A DNA stretch of 26,094 nucleotides from CAYRYU01 sp964428355 (lineage in GTDB: Bacteria > Muiribacteriota > Ozemobacteria > Ozemobacterales > Ozemobacteraceae), in NCBI GenBank assembly GCA_964428355.1, contig CAYRYU010000103.1, positions 1-26,094 on the forward strand, written 5' to 3'. The translations under genes were made by a program, and so were the position numbers. This document shows, one piece after another, positions 16,391-24,447 of the stretch (its first letter is position 1; each line of letters opens with the position of its first letter). The notes below the pieces were generated by a model that made no database searches, was not told the origin of the DNA, and saw only the letters and a list, made by a program, of their open reading frames with translations.

Positions 16391-18997
16391 TCAGGATTTC
16401 CGACCCGGGCCAGGCCGGAGGGGAATCTTGCTCGCCATATCCTGCGCCAGTTCCCTTCCCCGGGCGAGTTCGCGAACCGAGAGTTTCTTTTCGACCGATG
16501 AGCGGAAGGAAGCGGTCAGGTCGCGAGCAAGAACACTTCTGACACGGGTTTCCGCCACGGACAGCCAGAGAAACGAGTCGGAAAAGCTTTTCGTCACACC
16601 ATTTCCGTTCCGGTACATGCAGCCCAGAAGCAGCATTGCGCCGGAATGGCCACGCTTTGCGCTCTTCTTGAGCCATTGCGCGGCCCCCAGGAAATCGATC
16701 GAGGTTCCCTCGCCGTGGTAGAGGGTAAGTGCCAAACGGAACTGTGCCTCCGAATCCCCCAGTTCGGCGTTTTTTTCAAGTGCAGCGAACTCCTGTCGGG
16801 CCATTTTCGTCTCGGGGGGTTTGGGAAAGGAAGCGAGGGCCTTCTCGATTTCCTGGATCCGGGAGCGGGCTTTCGCGAGTTCTTCTGTGGGGAGGACATA
16901 GGCAGGCTCGGCTTCGGTAAGGCCGTCACGAAGAAGCAGGGAACGACGTCGCTGGCACGCGACGAAAAACCAGGCGTAGGATTCGACGTAATCGAGGGTA
17001 ACCCCCTTCCCAAGGAAAAAGCACCAGGCGAGGGAAAACTGGGCCCGGACGATTCCGTTGGAGGCGGCGGACTCGAACAACTGGGCTGCCCTTACCGGGT
17101 CGGCCTGGGTGCAACGACCCTCGTAGAGCAGGGTGCCGAGGTGAAACTGGGCGGCCGCGTGGTTCTGTTGGGCGGCCATTTCAAACCACCGCGCTGCGGC
17201 GGAGAGGTCTTCCGGAACAAGGATTCCCTCTTCATACAGGACTCCCAGAGCGAACTGGGCAAGCGCGTTGCCCTTTTCCGCGGCTTGCCGATACCAGTTT
17301 ACAGCGATATCGACGTCCTTAGCCACTCCCTGGCCATTTAGATACAGGTAACCCAGGCCGTACATGGAGGCAGGGTGGCCTTGCTGTGCGGCCGCACGGC
17401 ATAACCGGACAGCTTCCGAGGGGTCCTCTTTAACGCCGAGGCCCTTGGAATGCATGTATCCGAGATAATACTGTGCGTCGGGGTCACCTTTTGACGCGGC
17501 CAGCTTGAACCATTTCGCGGTCTCGAGGTAGTCTACGGATCCACCCGGACCCTTCGAGGTCATGTAGACGTTTCCGACATTGAAGGCGGCCCGGATGTGG
17601 CCCTTGTCAGCGGCGGCCCTGAACCAGCGCAGGGCTTCCCCGATGTCCACGAGCGTGCCGGTTCCGTGGAAGAGGCATTCCCCGAGTTCGTTCATCGCTT
17701 CGATGTTTCCACCCGTTGCGGCCCGGCCGAGCCACTTGACTCCGGTTTCGGGGTTCCTGGACATTCCTTTTCCCTGAAGGCTCATTCGGCCGAGAAGGAG
17801 TTGGGCTTCGAGGTGTCCCTGCTCCGCGGCGTTCGTCAGGAGGCGGGCGGCTTCCTGGAGGTCCTGGTGTCCGCCCACCCCGAAGAGGAGGTTCTTTCCC
17901 AGGTCGAAGAACTCGCTGGCTAGGGTCGGTTGGGAAGAGGGGGAAGGTGTTTCCCGAGGGGCGGGTGCGGTTCCCGGCTTCGGGGGAGCCTTTGGGGGAG
18001 CAACCGGGTCGGTTTTGGATGCCCGCCGGTCGGTCTGGGGAACCGCTTGTGGCGCTGGTGCTGAAGCGGGTGCGGACTCGGGGGGCGGGGCCTTCGGGGT
18101 CGGCACTTTTTTCCGAGCGGTTTCCTCGGGGGGGGGGGAAAGGTCCTTTTCCAGCTCCTCCAGCTTGATCTGCGCTTCGAGGATCTGCTCGTCGACGGAG
18201 ACCAACATTCCCGAAAGGAACTGGTCTCCGGCCAACCCCTTCCGATCAGCATTCATGATCGTTTCATACAGAGGGTTGTTCCGAAGTTCCAGGGTTTCTT
18301 CCTCGATGTCCCTCAATCGGTTTTCGATACGGGAAACCCTTCTCCTGAGGCGCATCAATTCGGAGGTTGTTCCATCGGCCTCGATGGGGGGTTCGGCCAG
18401 ACCCTCGGCGTCGAGAAGAGAGTCGGCGACGAGCAGACCCATCTTTTCCTTGTCGGAGGCGAAGAACGCCTCGAGCAGGTCCTTCAGGAACTTCCTGCGC
18501 CGGAGGCGGGTTCCTTCGCTGATCGCGAGGTCGGGATGGAATCTGCGGAACCCCTCATCGAGCAGGCCCGCCATTTTCGGACTGACGGAAAAGAAGGGAT
18601 CCGGGGGGGGGCCGCCTTCCGGTCCGGATGCTTTTCGGGCTGCTTCCGCGGCATTTTCACGGGCTACCGCGGCCTTCCATTTTAGATTGGAATCTTCGGG
18701 AGATTTTCGGGAAAGGGCCTCCGCGATCTGTTCCTGGACCTTCAGGAAAATTGACATGCGGCTGTCCCTGGCGCGTTCCATGGCGGCCTCCAGGGATTTG
18801 AGGCTTCCCTTCAGCCGGGCAAGGCCGGCTTCCTCTTCGAAAAGCCGGTTCTCGAGACCACTGACGATGCCACGTTTGAGGGTCAATTCGAGGACATGGG
18901 GAGGAACCCGAGAGGTCAGGGAAAACTCCTTCCGGGCTGGTAGCACGGCTGTCTTCCCGCTTTCGCGGGGGCGGTCAGATTGTCTCCTTGGTTCCAC
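16391..18997 (-). CDS. Sel1-repeat (SLR) protein with coiled-coil N-terminus
   Basis: The product has 868 residues. The GTG at 18997 has GGGAG about 6 bases upstream. No signal peptide is visible, so it is probably cytosolic. Residues about 45-90 and 210-285 are coiled-coil-like (for example LMRLRRRVSRIENRLRDIEE). A Pro/Ala/Ser-rich linker spans about 286-358. From about 359 to 830 there are about eleven Sel1 repeats of about 36 residues with the usual A..LG..Y..G.GV..D...A..W...AA..G pattern, such as AQYYLGYMHSKGLGVKED. These repeats form an alpha-solenoid that scaffolds protein complexes. A longer helical insert (about residues 685-745) interrupts the array. Two long G homopolymers lie within the gene (18128-18138 and 18603-18611). 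Partners are unknown; it is followed closely by a small secreted protein. Confidence 0.88.
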   Translation of the reverse strand: MEPRRQSDRPRESGKTAVLPARKEFSLTSRVPPHVLELTLKRGIVSGLENRLFEEEAGLARLKGSLKSLEAAMERARDSRMSIFLKVQEQIAEALSRKSPEDSNLKWKAAVARENAAEAARKASGPEGGPPPDPFFSVSPKMAGLLDEGFRRFHPDLAISEGTRLRRRKFLKDLLEAFFASDKEKMGLLVADSLLDAEGLAEPPIEADGTTSELMRLRRRVSRIENRLRDIEEETLELRNNPLYETIMNADRKGLAGDQFLSGMLVSVDEQILEAQIKLEELEKDLSPPPEETARKKVPTPKAPPPESAPASAPAPQAVPQTDRRASKTDPVAPPKAPPKPGTAPAPRETPSPSSQPTLASEFFDLGKNLLFGVGGHQDLQEAARLLTNAAEQGHLEAQLLLGRMSLQGKGMSRNPETGVKWLGRAATGGNIEAMNELGECLFHGTGTLVDIGEALRWFRAAADKGHIRAAFNVGNVYMTSKGPGGSVDYLETAKWFKLAASKGDPDAQYYLGYMHSKGLGVKEDPSEAVRLCRAAAQQGHPASMYGLGYLYLNGQGVAKDVDIAVNWYRQAAEKGNALAQFALGVLYEEGILVPEDLSAAARWFEMAAQQNHAAAQFHLGTLLYEGRCTQADPVRAAQLFESAASNGIVRAQFSLAWCFFLGKGVTLDYVESYAWFFVACQRRRSLLLRDGLTEAEPAYVLPTEELAKARSRIQEIEKALASFPKPPETKMARQEFAALEKNAELGDSEAQFRLALTLYHGEGTSIDFLGAAQWLKKSAKRGHSGAMLLLGCMYRNGNGVTKSFSDSFLWLSVAETRVRSVLARDLTASFRSSVEKKLSVRELARGRELAQDMASKIPLRPGPGRKS
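18128..18138. repeat. G11 homopolymer in the Sel1-repeat gene
   Basis: Eleven consecutive G on the plus strand code for Ser-Pro-Pro-Pro at the start of the Pro-rich linker. A nine-G run lies in the same gene at 18603-18611. As assembled, both runs keep the frame open. Tracts this long are prone to replication slippage and sequencing error. Confidence 0.9.
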
Positions 18998-19041
18998 CTT
19001 GGACTCCCTTCGGTCGGAAATCTGGGCTCCCTTTTACCGGG

Positions 19042-22000
19042 CTAGCGGGCGAACCAGACTTCCTTCAGGCTCCGGAACAGGATTCCCATTGTGAGCGCGT
19101 GCTCGAAAAGGAACTCCTTTCCCCCGCCGTCCTTGAGTTCTGCTTTCTCAATCTCCAGGGTCGAGGGCTCGAGGACTGCCGATGCCCCCCTGGCCGAGTA
19201 ATGGAAACGACCATCGCGTTCCTCAAGGGTTTCCAGGTTTCCGTCAACTCGGGCTTTCAGGATGCCGGGGGCGAGGAAATACCCGTTTTCCTCGGCGTTG
19301 AAGCTTGTTTCCGTGAGGTAGAACTTGGGCTTGTCCTTGTAGGGGGACCCCGAGGTCGGGCAAAAGGAGGTGCAATTCCCGCATTCATTGCAGAAATCGC
19401 CGATGTTCAGGGTCTGGAACTCCTGGGAAAGGTTCATCATCCGGACGGTTTCGACGGCCCTTCCCGCAACCCCGGAGATCACCCTTTGAACCTTGAATGT
19501 GCCGGGGGTCACCTGGTAGGACTGGTTGGCCCGGTTGGGGCAGACGGTGACGCAGACTCCGCAGTAATCGTTGCATTGCAGGCAGCGTTTGGACTCGGAA
19601 CGGGCCTCCTCCTCGGAAAGCGGCCGAACGACCTGGACGAAGCCCTTCCTTTCGGAAGCCGGGATTTCCGGAATCGGCAATCCAGGGACCTTCCGGGCGT
19701 TCTTCCGGTGGACCTCGGCGAGGGTCATTCCCTTTTTCCCGGGGTTCGGCGGTGTGGGAAGCTTCAATCCGGCACGGGCCATGATCGTGAATGCGGCTTT
19801 GCGCCCGTCCCCAAGGGCCTTAACGATTGTGGCGGGGCCGCGGACCGCGTCTCCACCGGCGAGAACATTTTCAAGACGGGTCATTCCGGTTTCGGGGTCG
19901 GTCTTCATTTCGTCCGCGGTCATGAAGTCGAGGACCAGGTCCTGGCCGATGGCGGGAATGATCGTGTCGGCGGGAATGTCGAACTGGGACCCGGGGACCT
20001 TGACCGGCTTTCGTCGGCCGTCCGGGCCTTTATCGCCCAGCTTCATCCGGTCGCATCGGAGAGCGGAGGCCTTCCCTCCGGAAACGACGATCGAAACCGG
20101 GGCGGTCAGCTCGAGCAGTTCGATGTTCTCGTCGAGGAGAGCTTTGACCTCATCGGCATCCGCAGGCATTTCGGCTCTGGTTCGCCGGTAGACCACGGTC
20201 ACCTTTCCCTCGCTTCCGATGACCCGGAGGGCGGTCCGGGCCGCGTCCATTGCCGAGTTCCCACCTCCCACGATTATCACCCGCGGGCCGATCCGGGGTG
20301 CCGCGCCGCGCCTGACCTGGGAAAGGAACTTCAGGGAATCGATGACCCCTTCAGCGCTTTCTTCGGGGATTCCCATTCCTTTCGCAGATTGGGCGCCGAT
20401 TGCCACGTATACGAAATCGTGGTTTTTCCGGATTTCCCCGAAAGATTTCCGGTCGATCCGGGTGTCATACCTGATCTCCACTCCGAGATTCCGGATTCCT
20501 TCGATGTCCCGCCGGATGGCTGAATCCTGGAGGCGGAACCCCGGGATTGCATCCGAAACCATGCCGCCGGCGAAAGCTTTCGTCTCGAAGACCGTTACCG
20601 CAAATCCCTCGAGGACCAGGAAGTAGGCGCATGCCAGGCCTGATGGACCCGCACCGATTATTGCGACCTTCTTTCCGTTGGAAGGTGGCGGTTTCAGGAA
20701 AGAACGGTCGGGGTTCTTTTCCGCGATGAAACGCTTCACCTCACGGATCAGAACAGGTTGATCGAAGTTCGTCCTGGTGCAGCGATGCTGGCAGTGATGG
20801 TCACAGACATTCCCCAGGATGTTCGGGAAGGGGTTGTTCCGGAGAATGACTTCGTAGGCTCCGCGGAAGTCACCCTGCGCGGTCCTGAAAAGGTACTCGG
20901 GAATATCCTGGTGGGCGGGGCAGGTGTTGACGCAGGGTGCGGAGATGCAATCGAAGGCCGGAAGGGGGCGATCGACCTTGACGGAATCTCCGAGTTTGCC
21001 TTCTTTCCGGTACGCGATCTGATGGGGGGCCGCTCCGGCATATCGCCGGAGGTTCAGGAGTGCGGAACGGGTCACGTCATAGTCCCGGTCTCCGGCAAAC
21101 TTCCTGATGAATTGATCGATGGTCCCTGCCTCCTCGGCTTTCATCGAGGCCTCGAGTTCCTCCAGATACTGGGAAAGTCGTCCGTAGCCACCCGGTTTCA
21201 GGACGTCGGAGGAGACGGTCACGGGTTTGATTCCACAGGCGATAAGCTTCGGAAGGTTGAAACAATCCGCTCCCGCCGAAAACGAGATGTCCAGTTCCCC
21301 TTGGAACTCCTCCTGGAGTTTGGCGGCGACGTTGATGCTGATGGGATGCAACGCGCGGCCGCTCATGTACATCATCTTTTCCTTGGGCGGGAAGACGTTG
21401 CGATGGTTTTCTGATTCGAGGGTGTTGGTGAGCTTGAGGGAGAAGCTCAGCCGCTCACGGCGTGCGGCCTCCCTCAAATTCCGTATGAGGGAGAGTGCAT
21501 CCGGGTATTTCAGGTCATGTCCGAAGGCTTCGTCGGGGACGCGGGTTTCGAACTTCAGGAGGTCGTTGAGGATGTGACGCAGGTGGTCCGCGCCCAGGAG
21601 GGTCGGGTTGAGCTTGATCGTGGTATGGTACTTCCGCTGGGTGATGAGGTACATCCCGATCTTCTCGATTTCATCGGGGGGACAGCCATGCATGGTCGAA
21701 AGGGTGATGTTGTTGGAGAGCCGGGCTGGAATATCGATCTGGGAGATGGCCGGATAAATCCTGGCGATCGACCCGATTTTCTCTTTCACCTCCCTCTCGC
21801 AGTTTTCCATCCGGTCGAGGAACCTCTGGACGTTGTCCTTGAGGATCCCTTCCATGTTGTAACCGACGCTCATGTTGAAGATGCAGCCCAGTCCACGGTC
21901 GCTTTTCCAGCCCAGTCGGTGCTTGAGGAGGTGGACGAGGATCCATGCGTTGAGATACTCGTCGAAGGAGTCCTCGAGACGGAGTTCCTGTGACCATTCA

Positions 22001-22323
22001 CAGTTATAACCCTCGTCCGCCATGTCGATGCAAGGCTTCGAGACATCCAGGCGGTCGAGGGTCTGGACGGTCTTCAACTCGATGTATCGCGCTCCGCAAA
22101 GCCAGGCCGAGATTATGTTCTGGGCCATCTGCGTATGAGGACCTGCAGCGACTCCGATGGGGGTGTCGAGATACTGGCCGAATCTGGTCATCGAAAAAGG
22201 CTTAGATCCCTGGGGATCGAAGAACAGCGATCGGGAGATTCCGAAAATCCTTCCTTCGGCTTCTTCCTTAAGGATCCAGGCGGTGAGATGATCGAGCGGA
22301 ATCCGTGTGAAATCCTTGGACAT
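19042..22323 (-). CDS. ygfK: YgfK-type FAD/NAD(P) iron-sulfur oxidoreductase (putative selenate reductase subunit family)
   Basis: The product has 1093 residues from an ATG at 22323 with AAGGAG 8 bases upstream; an upstream in-frame start at 22377 is rejected. The length and order fit YgfK. A dihydroorotate-dehydrogenase-like barrel comes first (about 1-430, GVAAGPHTQMAQN near 57). A GltD-type N-terminal Fe-S domain follows (Cys459, 464, 468 and 507, 511, 515), then an FAD site (GAGPSG, 557-562) and an NAD(P) site (GGGNSA, 686-691). Two C-terminal ferredoxin-like clusters end the protein (Cys914, 917, 921, 924, 928; Cys978, 981, 984, 988). It is a cytosolic electron-transfer enzyme. In E. coli ygfK sits among purine-degradation genes (ssnA, ygfM, xdhD) and has been linked to anaerobic purine or selenium metabolism. 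None of those partners is here. A possible -10 (TAGAAT on the minus strand, 22368-22373) lies upstream, with a poor -35. Confidence 0.88.
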   Translation of the reverse strand: MSKDFTRIPLDHLTAWILKEEAEGRIFGISRSLFFDPQGSKPFSMTRFGQYLDTPIGVAAGPHTQMAQNIISAWLCGARYIELKTVQTLDRLDVSKPCIDMADEGYNCEWSQELRLEDSFDEYLNAWILVHLLKHRLGWKSDRGLGCIFNMSVGYNMEGILKDNVQRFLDRMENCEREVKEKIGSIARIYPAISQIDIPARLSNNITLSTMHGCPPDEIEKIGMYLITQRKYHTTIKLNPTLLGADHLRHILNDLLKFETRVPDEAFGHDLKYPDALSLIRNLREAARRERLSFSLKLTNTLESENHRNVFPPKEKMMYMSGRALHPISINVAAKLQEEFQGELDISFSAGADCFNLPKLIACGIKPVTVSSDVLKPGGYGRLSQYLEELEASMKAEEAGTIDQFIRKFAGDRDYDVTRSALLNLRRYAGAAPHQIAYRKEGKLGDSVKVDRPLPAFDCISAPCVNTCPAHQDIPEYLFRTAQGDFRGAYEVILRNNPFPNILGNVCDHHCQHRCTRTNFDQPVLIREVKRFIAEKNPDRSFLKPPPSNGKKVAIIGAGPSGLACAYFLVLEGFAVTVFETKAFAGGMVSDAIPGFRLQDSAIRRDIEGIRNLGVEIRYDTRIDRKSFGEIRKNHDFVYVAIGAQSAKGMGIPEESAEGVIDSLKFLSQVRRGAAPRIGPRVIIVGGGNSAMDAARTALRVIGSEGKVTVVYRRTRAEMPADADEVKALLDENIELLELTAPVSIVVSGGKASALRCDRMKLGDKGPDGRRKPVKVPGSQFDIPADTIIPAIGQDLVLDFMTADEMKTDPETGMTRLENVLAGGDAVRGPATIVKALGDGRKAAFTIMARAGLKLPTPPNPGKKGMTLAEVHRKNARKVPGLPIPEIPASERKGFVQVVRPLSEEEARSESKRCLQCNDYCGVCVTVCPNRANQSYQVTPGTFKVQRVISGVAGRAVETVRMMNLSQEFQTLNIGDFCNECGNCTSFCPTSGSPYKDKPKFYLTETSFNAEENGYFLAPGILKARVDGNLETLEERDGRFHYSARGASAVLEPSTLEIEKAELKDGGGKEFLFEHALTMGILFRSLKEVWFAR

Positions 22324-22410
22324 GGGTTCACTCCTTGACATGAGGAAAATGGAACTCTTCGTGGGGAATTCTACCACTTCCCCCTGGAAGAGGAAAACCG
22401 CTTTTTGCGA

Positions 22411-22431
22411 TAAAATTCCCCGGTTCGGGGA
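22411..22431 (-). terminator. Weak rho-independent terminator after the SecDF-head-like gene
   Basis: On the minus strand a short stem, TCCCC-GAACC-GGGGA (22417-22431), is followed by ATTTTAT just after the stop at 22438. An alternative stem CCGGT/ACCGG overlaps it. The U-tract is short, so termination may be partial. Confidence 0.5.
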
Positions 22432-22437
22432 CCGGAG

Positions 22438-23076
22438 TCAGCGGGAAGTGGAGAGTTCGGGAAAGTCACTTTCGAGGTCCCGGCACCGGATCTCGAAGGT
22501 CCCGCCGTCCCCCGAAGGCTTTATCGGAACCTCTGAAATCACCTTCTTCCCATCCAGGACGATTGCCAGGAAGCGTCCCGGGTTCACCCTGGAAAAGCTC
22601 ATCAACCTCGACCGGCCTTGAGGGTCAAGCTCCAGCCGAAGGAAGGTCTTCGACTGTTTGTCGGGAATCGGCCTGACGGCCAAAACCTCCCGGTGGTTCA
22701 GTTCATCGCTCTTCTTCAGAAGAAACCACCACGGCGCGGCTTTCAGGCCTTCGGTGAATCCCGGGAGGGCCAACTCATCGTCCTTTGGGGGGGGAAGATT
22801 TTCTTTGGAACCCTCCCTTTTGACAAGGAGGTGAATTCCGATCCGGGAGTGAACGGAATCTGGAAGGGCAGGAGGCCTTGTCCATCTTACCATCAGTTCC
22901 GGGATGAGGGCAAGCAGGGCAAAAAAGACGAGCCCTGATCCCACGAACAAAACCCTTTGTAAATCAGGGTATGGATGGGTCCGTTCCGGGGGGGCCGGGT
23001 CACCTCCTTCGCTTTTTGGCCCCATTTGGGGTGGGGTTTCCGATTGGGTGCCCCCCGAAGGAGTGAGCTTGATCAC
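22438..23076 (-). CDS. Single-span membrane protein with a SecDF P1-head-like domain
   Basis: I chose the GTG at 23076 (212 residues) because it overlaps the upstream stop as GTGA. An ATG at 23130 is in frame but would overlap the upstream gene by 58 bases. A Pro/Gly/Ser-rich cytosolic N-terminus of about 40 residues leads into one membrane segment (about residues 41-62, VLFVGSGLVFFALLALIPEL). The outer part ends in FLRLELDPQGRSRLMSFS and then FLAIVLDGKKVISEVPI. This matches the SecDF P1 head subdomain pattern (strand, 'ld..g...f...t', then 'laivlDg.v.s.P.I'). The other SecD/SecF parts (multiple helices, P1 base) are missing, so it is not SecD itself. It probably acts at the outer face of the membrane with its SH3b-TPR neighbour. 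Function unknown. Confidence 0.65.
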   Translation of the reverse strand: MIKLTPSGGTQSETPPQMGPKSEGGDPAPPERTHPYPDLQRVLFVGSGLVFFALLALIPELMVRWTRPPALPDSVHSRIGIHLLVKREGSKENLPPPKDDELALPGFTEGLKAAPWWFLLKKSDELNHREVLAVRPIPDKQSKTFLRLELDPQGRSRLMSFSRVNPGRFLAIVLDGKKVISEVPIKPSGDGGTFEIRCRDLESDFPELSTSR

Positions 23077-24110
23077 TTTCGGGTCGATTTTCCCGTGGTT
23101 TTGGGCTGAGTGGCCATCTGCTTTTTGCAATACTCGATTCGCTCTTCGGTCAACTGTTTCATCGTGGGGTCGAGTGTGAACCCCAGATACTTCTGATAAT
23201 TTTCGATGGCATCCTTGAACTGGCTTTTGAAGCCGAAAACCGAGGCCAGGTTGTAATATGGGTCTGGGAACTGCGGGTCGAAAAGGATCGCTTTCTTGTA
23301 AAACTCGATCGCCTTTTCGTTTTCGTCCTTTTGATAGAACGCGATTCCGAGATTGTTACAGACCTTGGCGGATTTGGGGCTCACCTCGAGCGCTTCCTTC
23401 CAAGTGGAAAGTGCTTCATCAACCTTGCCCAACTTGAACAGGCAGTTTCCGAGGTTGTTGAGGATCTCGAAGTTGCGGGGAGCTTGCTTGATGGCTTGCC
23501 TGTTNNNNNNNNNNNNNNNNNNNNNNNNNNNNNNNNNNNNNNNNNNNNNNNNNNNNNNNNNNNNNNNNNNNNNNNNNNNNNNNNNNNNNNNNNNNNNNNN
23601 NNNNTCCTGTTTTCCGGTGGTTTCCGGAGGCTGTTTCCCAGGTTCCGTTCCTTGGGGACCAGGCTCAGGATTTGAAATGGCTGAATCGGGAGGGTTGCTT
23701 TCGCCCATGGAAACCGGTCCGGTTTGGACAGGTGGAACGGAAACCCCGGCCGATCCAGTGGCTTCTTTCTTTCCATTCGGGGAAGAATCGGTCGAGAGTG
23801 CAGCGGAATCCGATCCTTGGGCAGGTTTCTGAACGGGGGACGCTTCGAAGAACTTGGACTTTTCCAGAAGGCTTTCGTAGATCCAACCGACGGTGCCATC
23901 CTCGAAGGTTGCTTTAACCCAGCCTTTTTCCTCGAAGTTGACCGTGTATTTCGTTCCCCTCAATTTCTTCGCAATAACCGGGGAGCCGAAGTCATGGTTC
24001 TCCCGGACATTGATGTAGCTTCCCTTCACGACGCCCTCTTTGGCATGGGAGATAACTGAGAAGGCGAACACCAAGATCACCATGGAGAAAATCAACGCGG
24101 TTCTTTTCAT
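23073..24110 (-). CDS. Secreted SH3b-TPR protein, interrupted by an assembly gap
   Basis: The ATG at 24110 has AGGAG 7 bases upstream; the frame is open to 24173, but that would include the promoter. Residues 1-23 are a signal peptide (MKRT, hydrophobic core, cleavage near ISHA-KEG). Residues about 25-80 form a bacterial SH3 (SH3b) domain: VVKGSYINVRENHDFGSPVI, then KGWVKATFEDGTVGWIYESLL. Such domains bind cell-wall peptides. A Pro/Ser/Gln-rich linker reaches the 100-N gap. After it come about three TPRs, for example EILNNLGNCLFKLGKVDEAL and NNLGIAFYQKDENEKAIEFY, and a basic tail. The frame happens to match across the gap, but the true length is unknown. The protein is probably periplasmic and the first gene of a two-gene operon, a likely envelope-scaffold role. 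Confidence 0.85.
   Translation of the reverse strand: MKRTALIFSMVILVFAFSVISHAKEGVVKGSYINVRENHDFGSPVIAKKLRGTKYTVNFEEKGWVKATFEDGTVGWIYESLLEKSKFFEASPVQKPAQGSDSAALSTDSSPNGKKEATGSAGVSVPPVQTGPVSMGESNPPDSAISNPEPGPQGTEPGKQPPETTGKQXXXXXXXXXXXXXXXXXXXXXXXXXXXXXXXXXXNRQAIKQAPRNFEILNNLGNCLFKLGKVDEALSTWKEALEVSPKSAKVCNNLGIAFYQKDENEKAIEFYKKAILFDPQFPDPYYNLASVFGFKSQFKDAIENYQKYLGFTLDPTMKQLTEERIEYCKKQMATQPKTTGKSTRK
23505..23604. other. Assembly gap (100 N) inside the SH3b-TPR gene
   Basis: Exactly 100 N between the Pro-rich linker and the TPR part. The missing piece could include more TPR units or low-complexity sequence, which often breaks short-read assemblies. Confidence 0.95.
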
Positions 24111-24129
24111 ATTCCACTCCTGAAAGCAA

Positions 24130-24142
24130 TGCACAGCGTGCA
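24130..24142. promoter_or_regulatory. Short inverted repeat over the expected transcription start
   Basis: TGCAC-GCT-GTGCA lies just after the -10 of the minus-strand promoter, covering about +4 to +16. It could be an operator or a small 5' hairpin. It is only 5 bp per arm, so chance is not excluded. Confidence 0.35.
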
Positions 24143-24144
24143 AT

Positions 24145-24173
24145 ACTATAAAAAATTTCCAGATATCTGTCAA
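24145..24173 (-). promoter_or_regulatory. Sigma-70-type promoter of the SH3b-TPR operon
   Basis: On the minus strand TTGACA (24173-24168) and TATAGT (24150-24145) are separated by exactly 17 bases. This gives a predicted start near 24138 and a leader of about 28 bases with AGGAG before the ATG at 24110. It is the best promoter match in the window. Confidence 0.82.
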
Positions 24174-24240
24174 ACCCCTATTTTCTCTTTCTCGTGTCCG
24201 ACAGGTTTATTCCCCTTGTTGGTCTCGCCAGCAGGGGAAG

Positions 24241-24258
24241 TGTAAAGATTTCTTTACA
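24241..24258. promoter_or_regulatory. Perfect 18-bp palindrome in the divergent intergenic region
   Basis: TGTAAAGATTTCTTTACA is a perfect palindrome (TGTAAAGA-TT-TCTTTACA) about 70 bp upstream of the -35 of the minus-strand operon and about 190 bp upstream of the chemoreceptor start. Its layout (TGTAAA-N6-TTTACA) is like sites of dimeric regulators such as the CRP/FNR class, but no regulator is identified. It sits in an intergenic stretch of about 340 bp that otherwise holds the promoter and the inverted repeats listed separately. Confidence 0.5.
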
Positions 24259-24306
24259 TTTAGGTCGAGAATGGATTTGCAAGATCATTCACAAACTGAT
24301 AGGCTT

Positions 24307-24395
24307 GTTTCCCGATTGATTTTAGGGAAGGTTGTGGGTTCCCCCATTTCTGAAAAACCTCCCGATCGGGAAACGGGACAGTCAAATAGATTGAC
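24307..24395 (+). promoter_or_regulatory. Structured region upstream of the chemoreceptor gene
   Basis: GTTTCCCGAT (24307-24316) pairs perfectly with ATCGGGAAAC (24365-24374). A small hairpin GTCAA-ATAGA-TTGAC (24381-24395) follows. They could form an RNA leader if transcription starts upstream, or be protein sites if it starts after 24395. I could not match it to a known riboswitch. Confidence 0.35.
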
Positions 24396-24447
24396 GCCCA
24401 ACCTTCTGTTGTGGGGTAAATTCAGGTTTTCTTAGGAGGGGAAAAAC

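Noticed and set aside
18988..20523. Long plus-strand ORF (511 codons) opposite the ygfK gene
   Set aside because: It is antisense to a conserved multi-domain enzyme with intact motifs, and its translation shows no domain. Long shadow frames are common in GC-rich DNA.
24361..24370. CCCGATCGGG palindrome
   Set aside because: Too short for a hairpin with a loop, and better explained as part of the longer inverted repeat 24307-24374.
24381..24420. TTGACG with a TAAATT-like -10 as a chemoreceptor promoter, or a sigma-28 site
   Set aside because: Spacing (18-20) and matches are poor, and no TAAA-N15-GCCGATAA arrangement is found.
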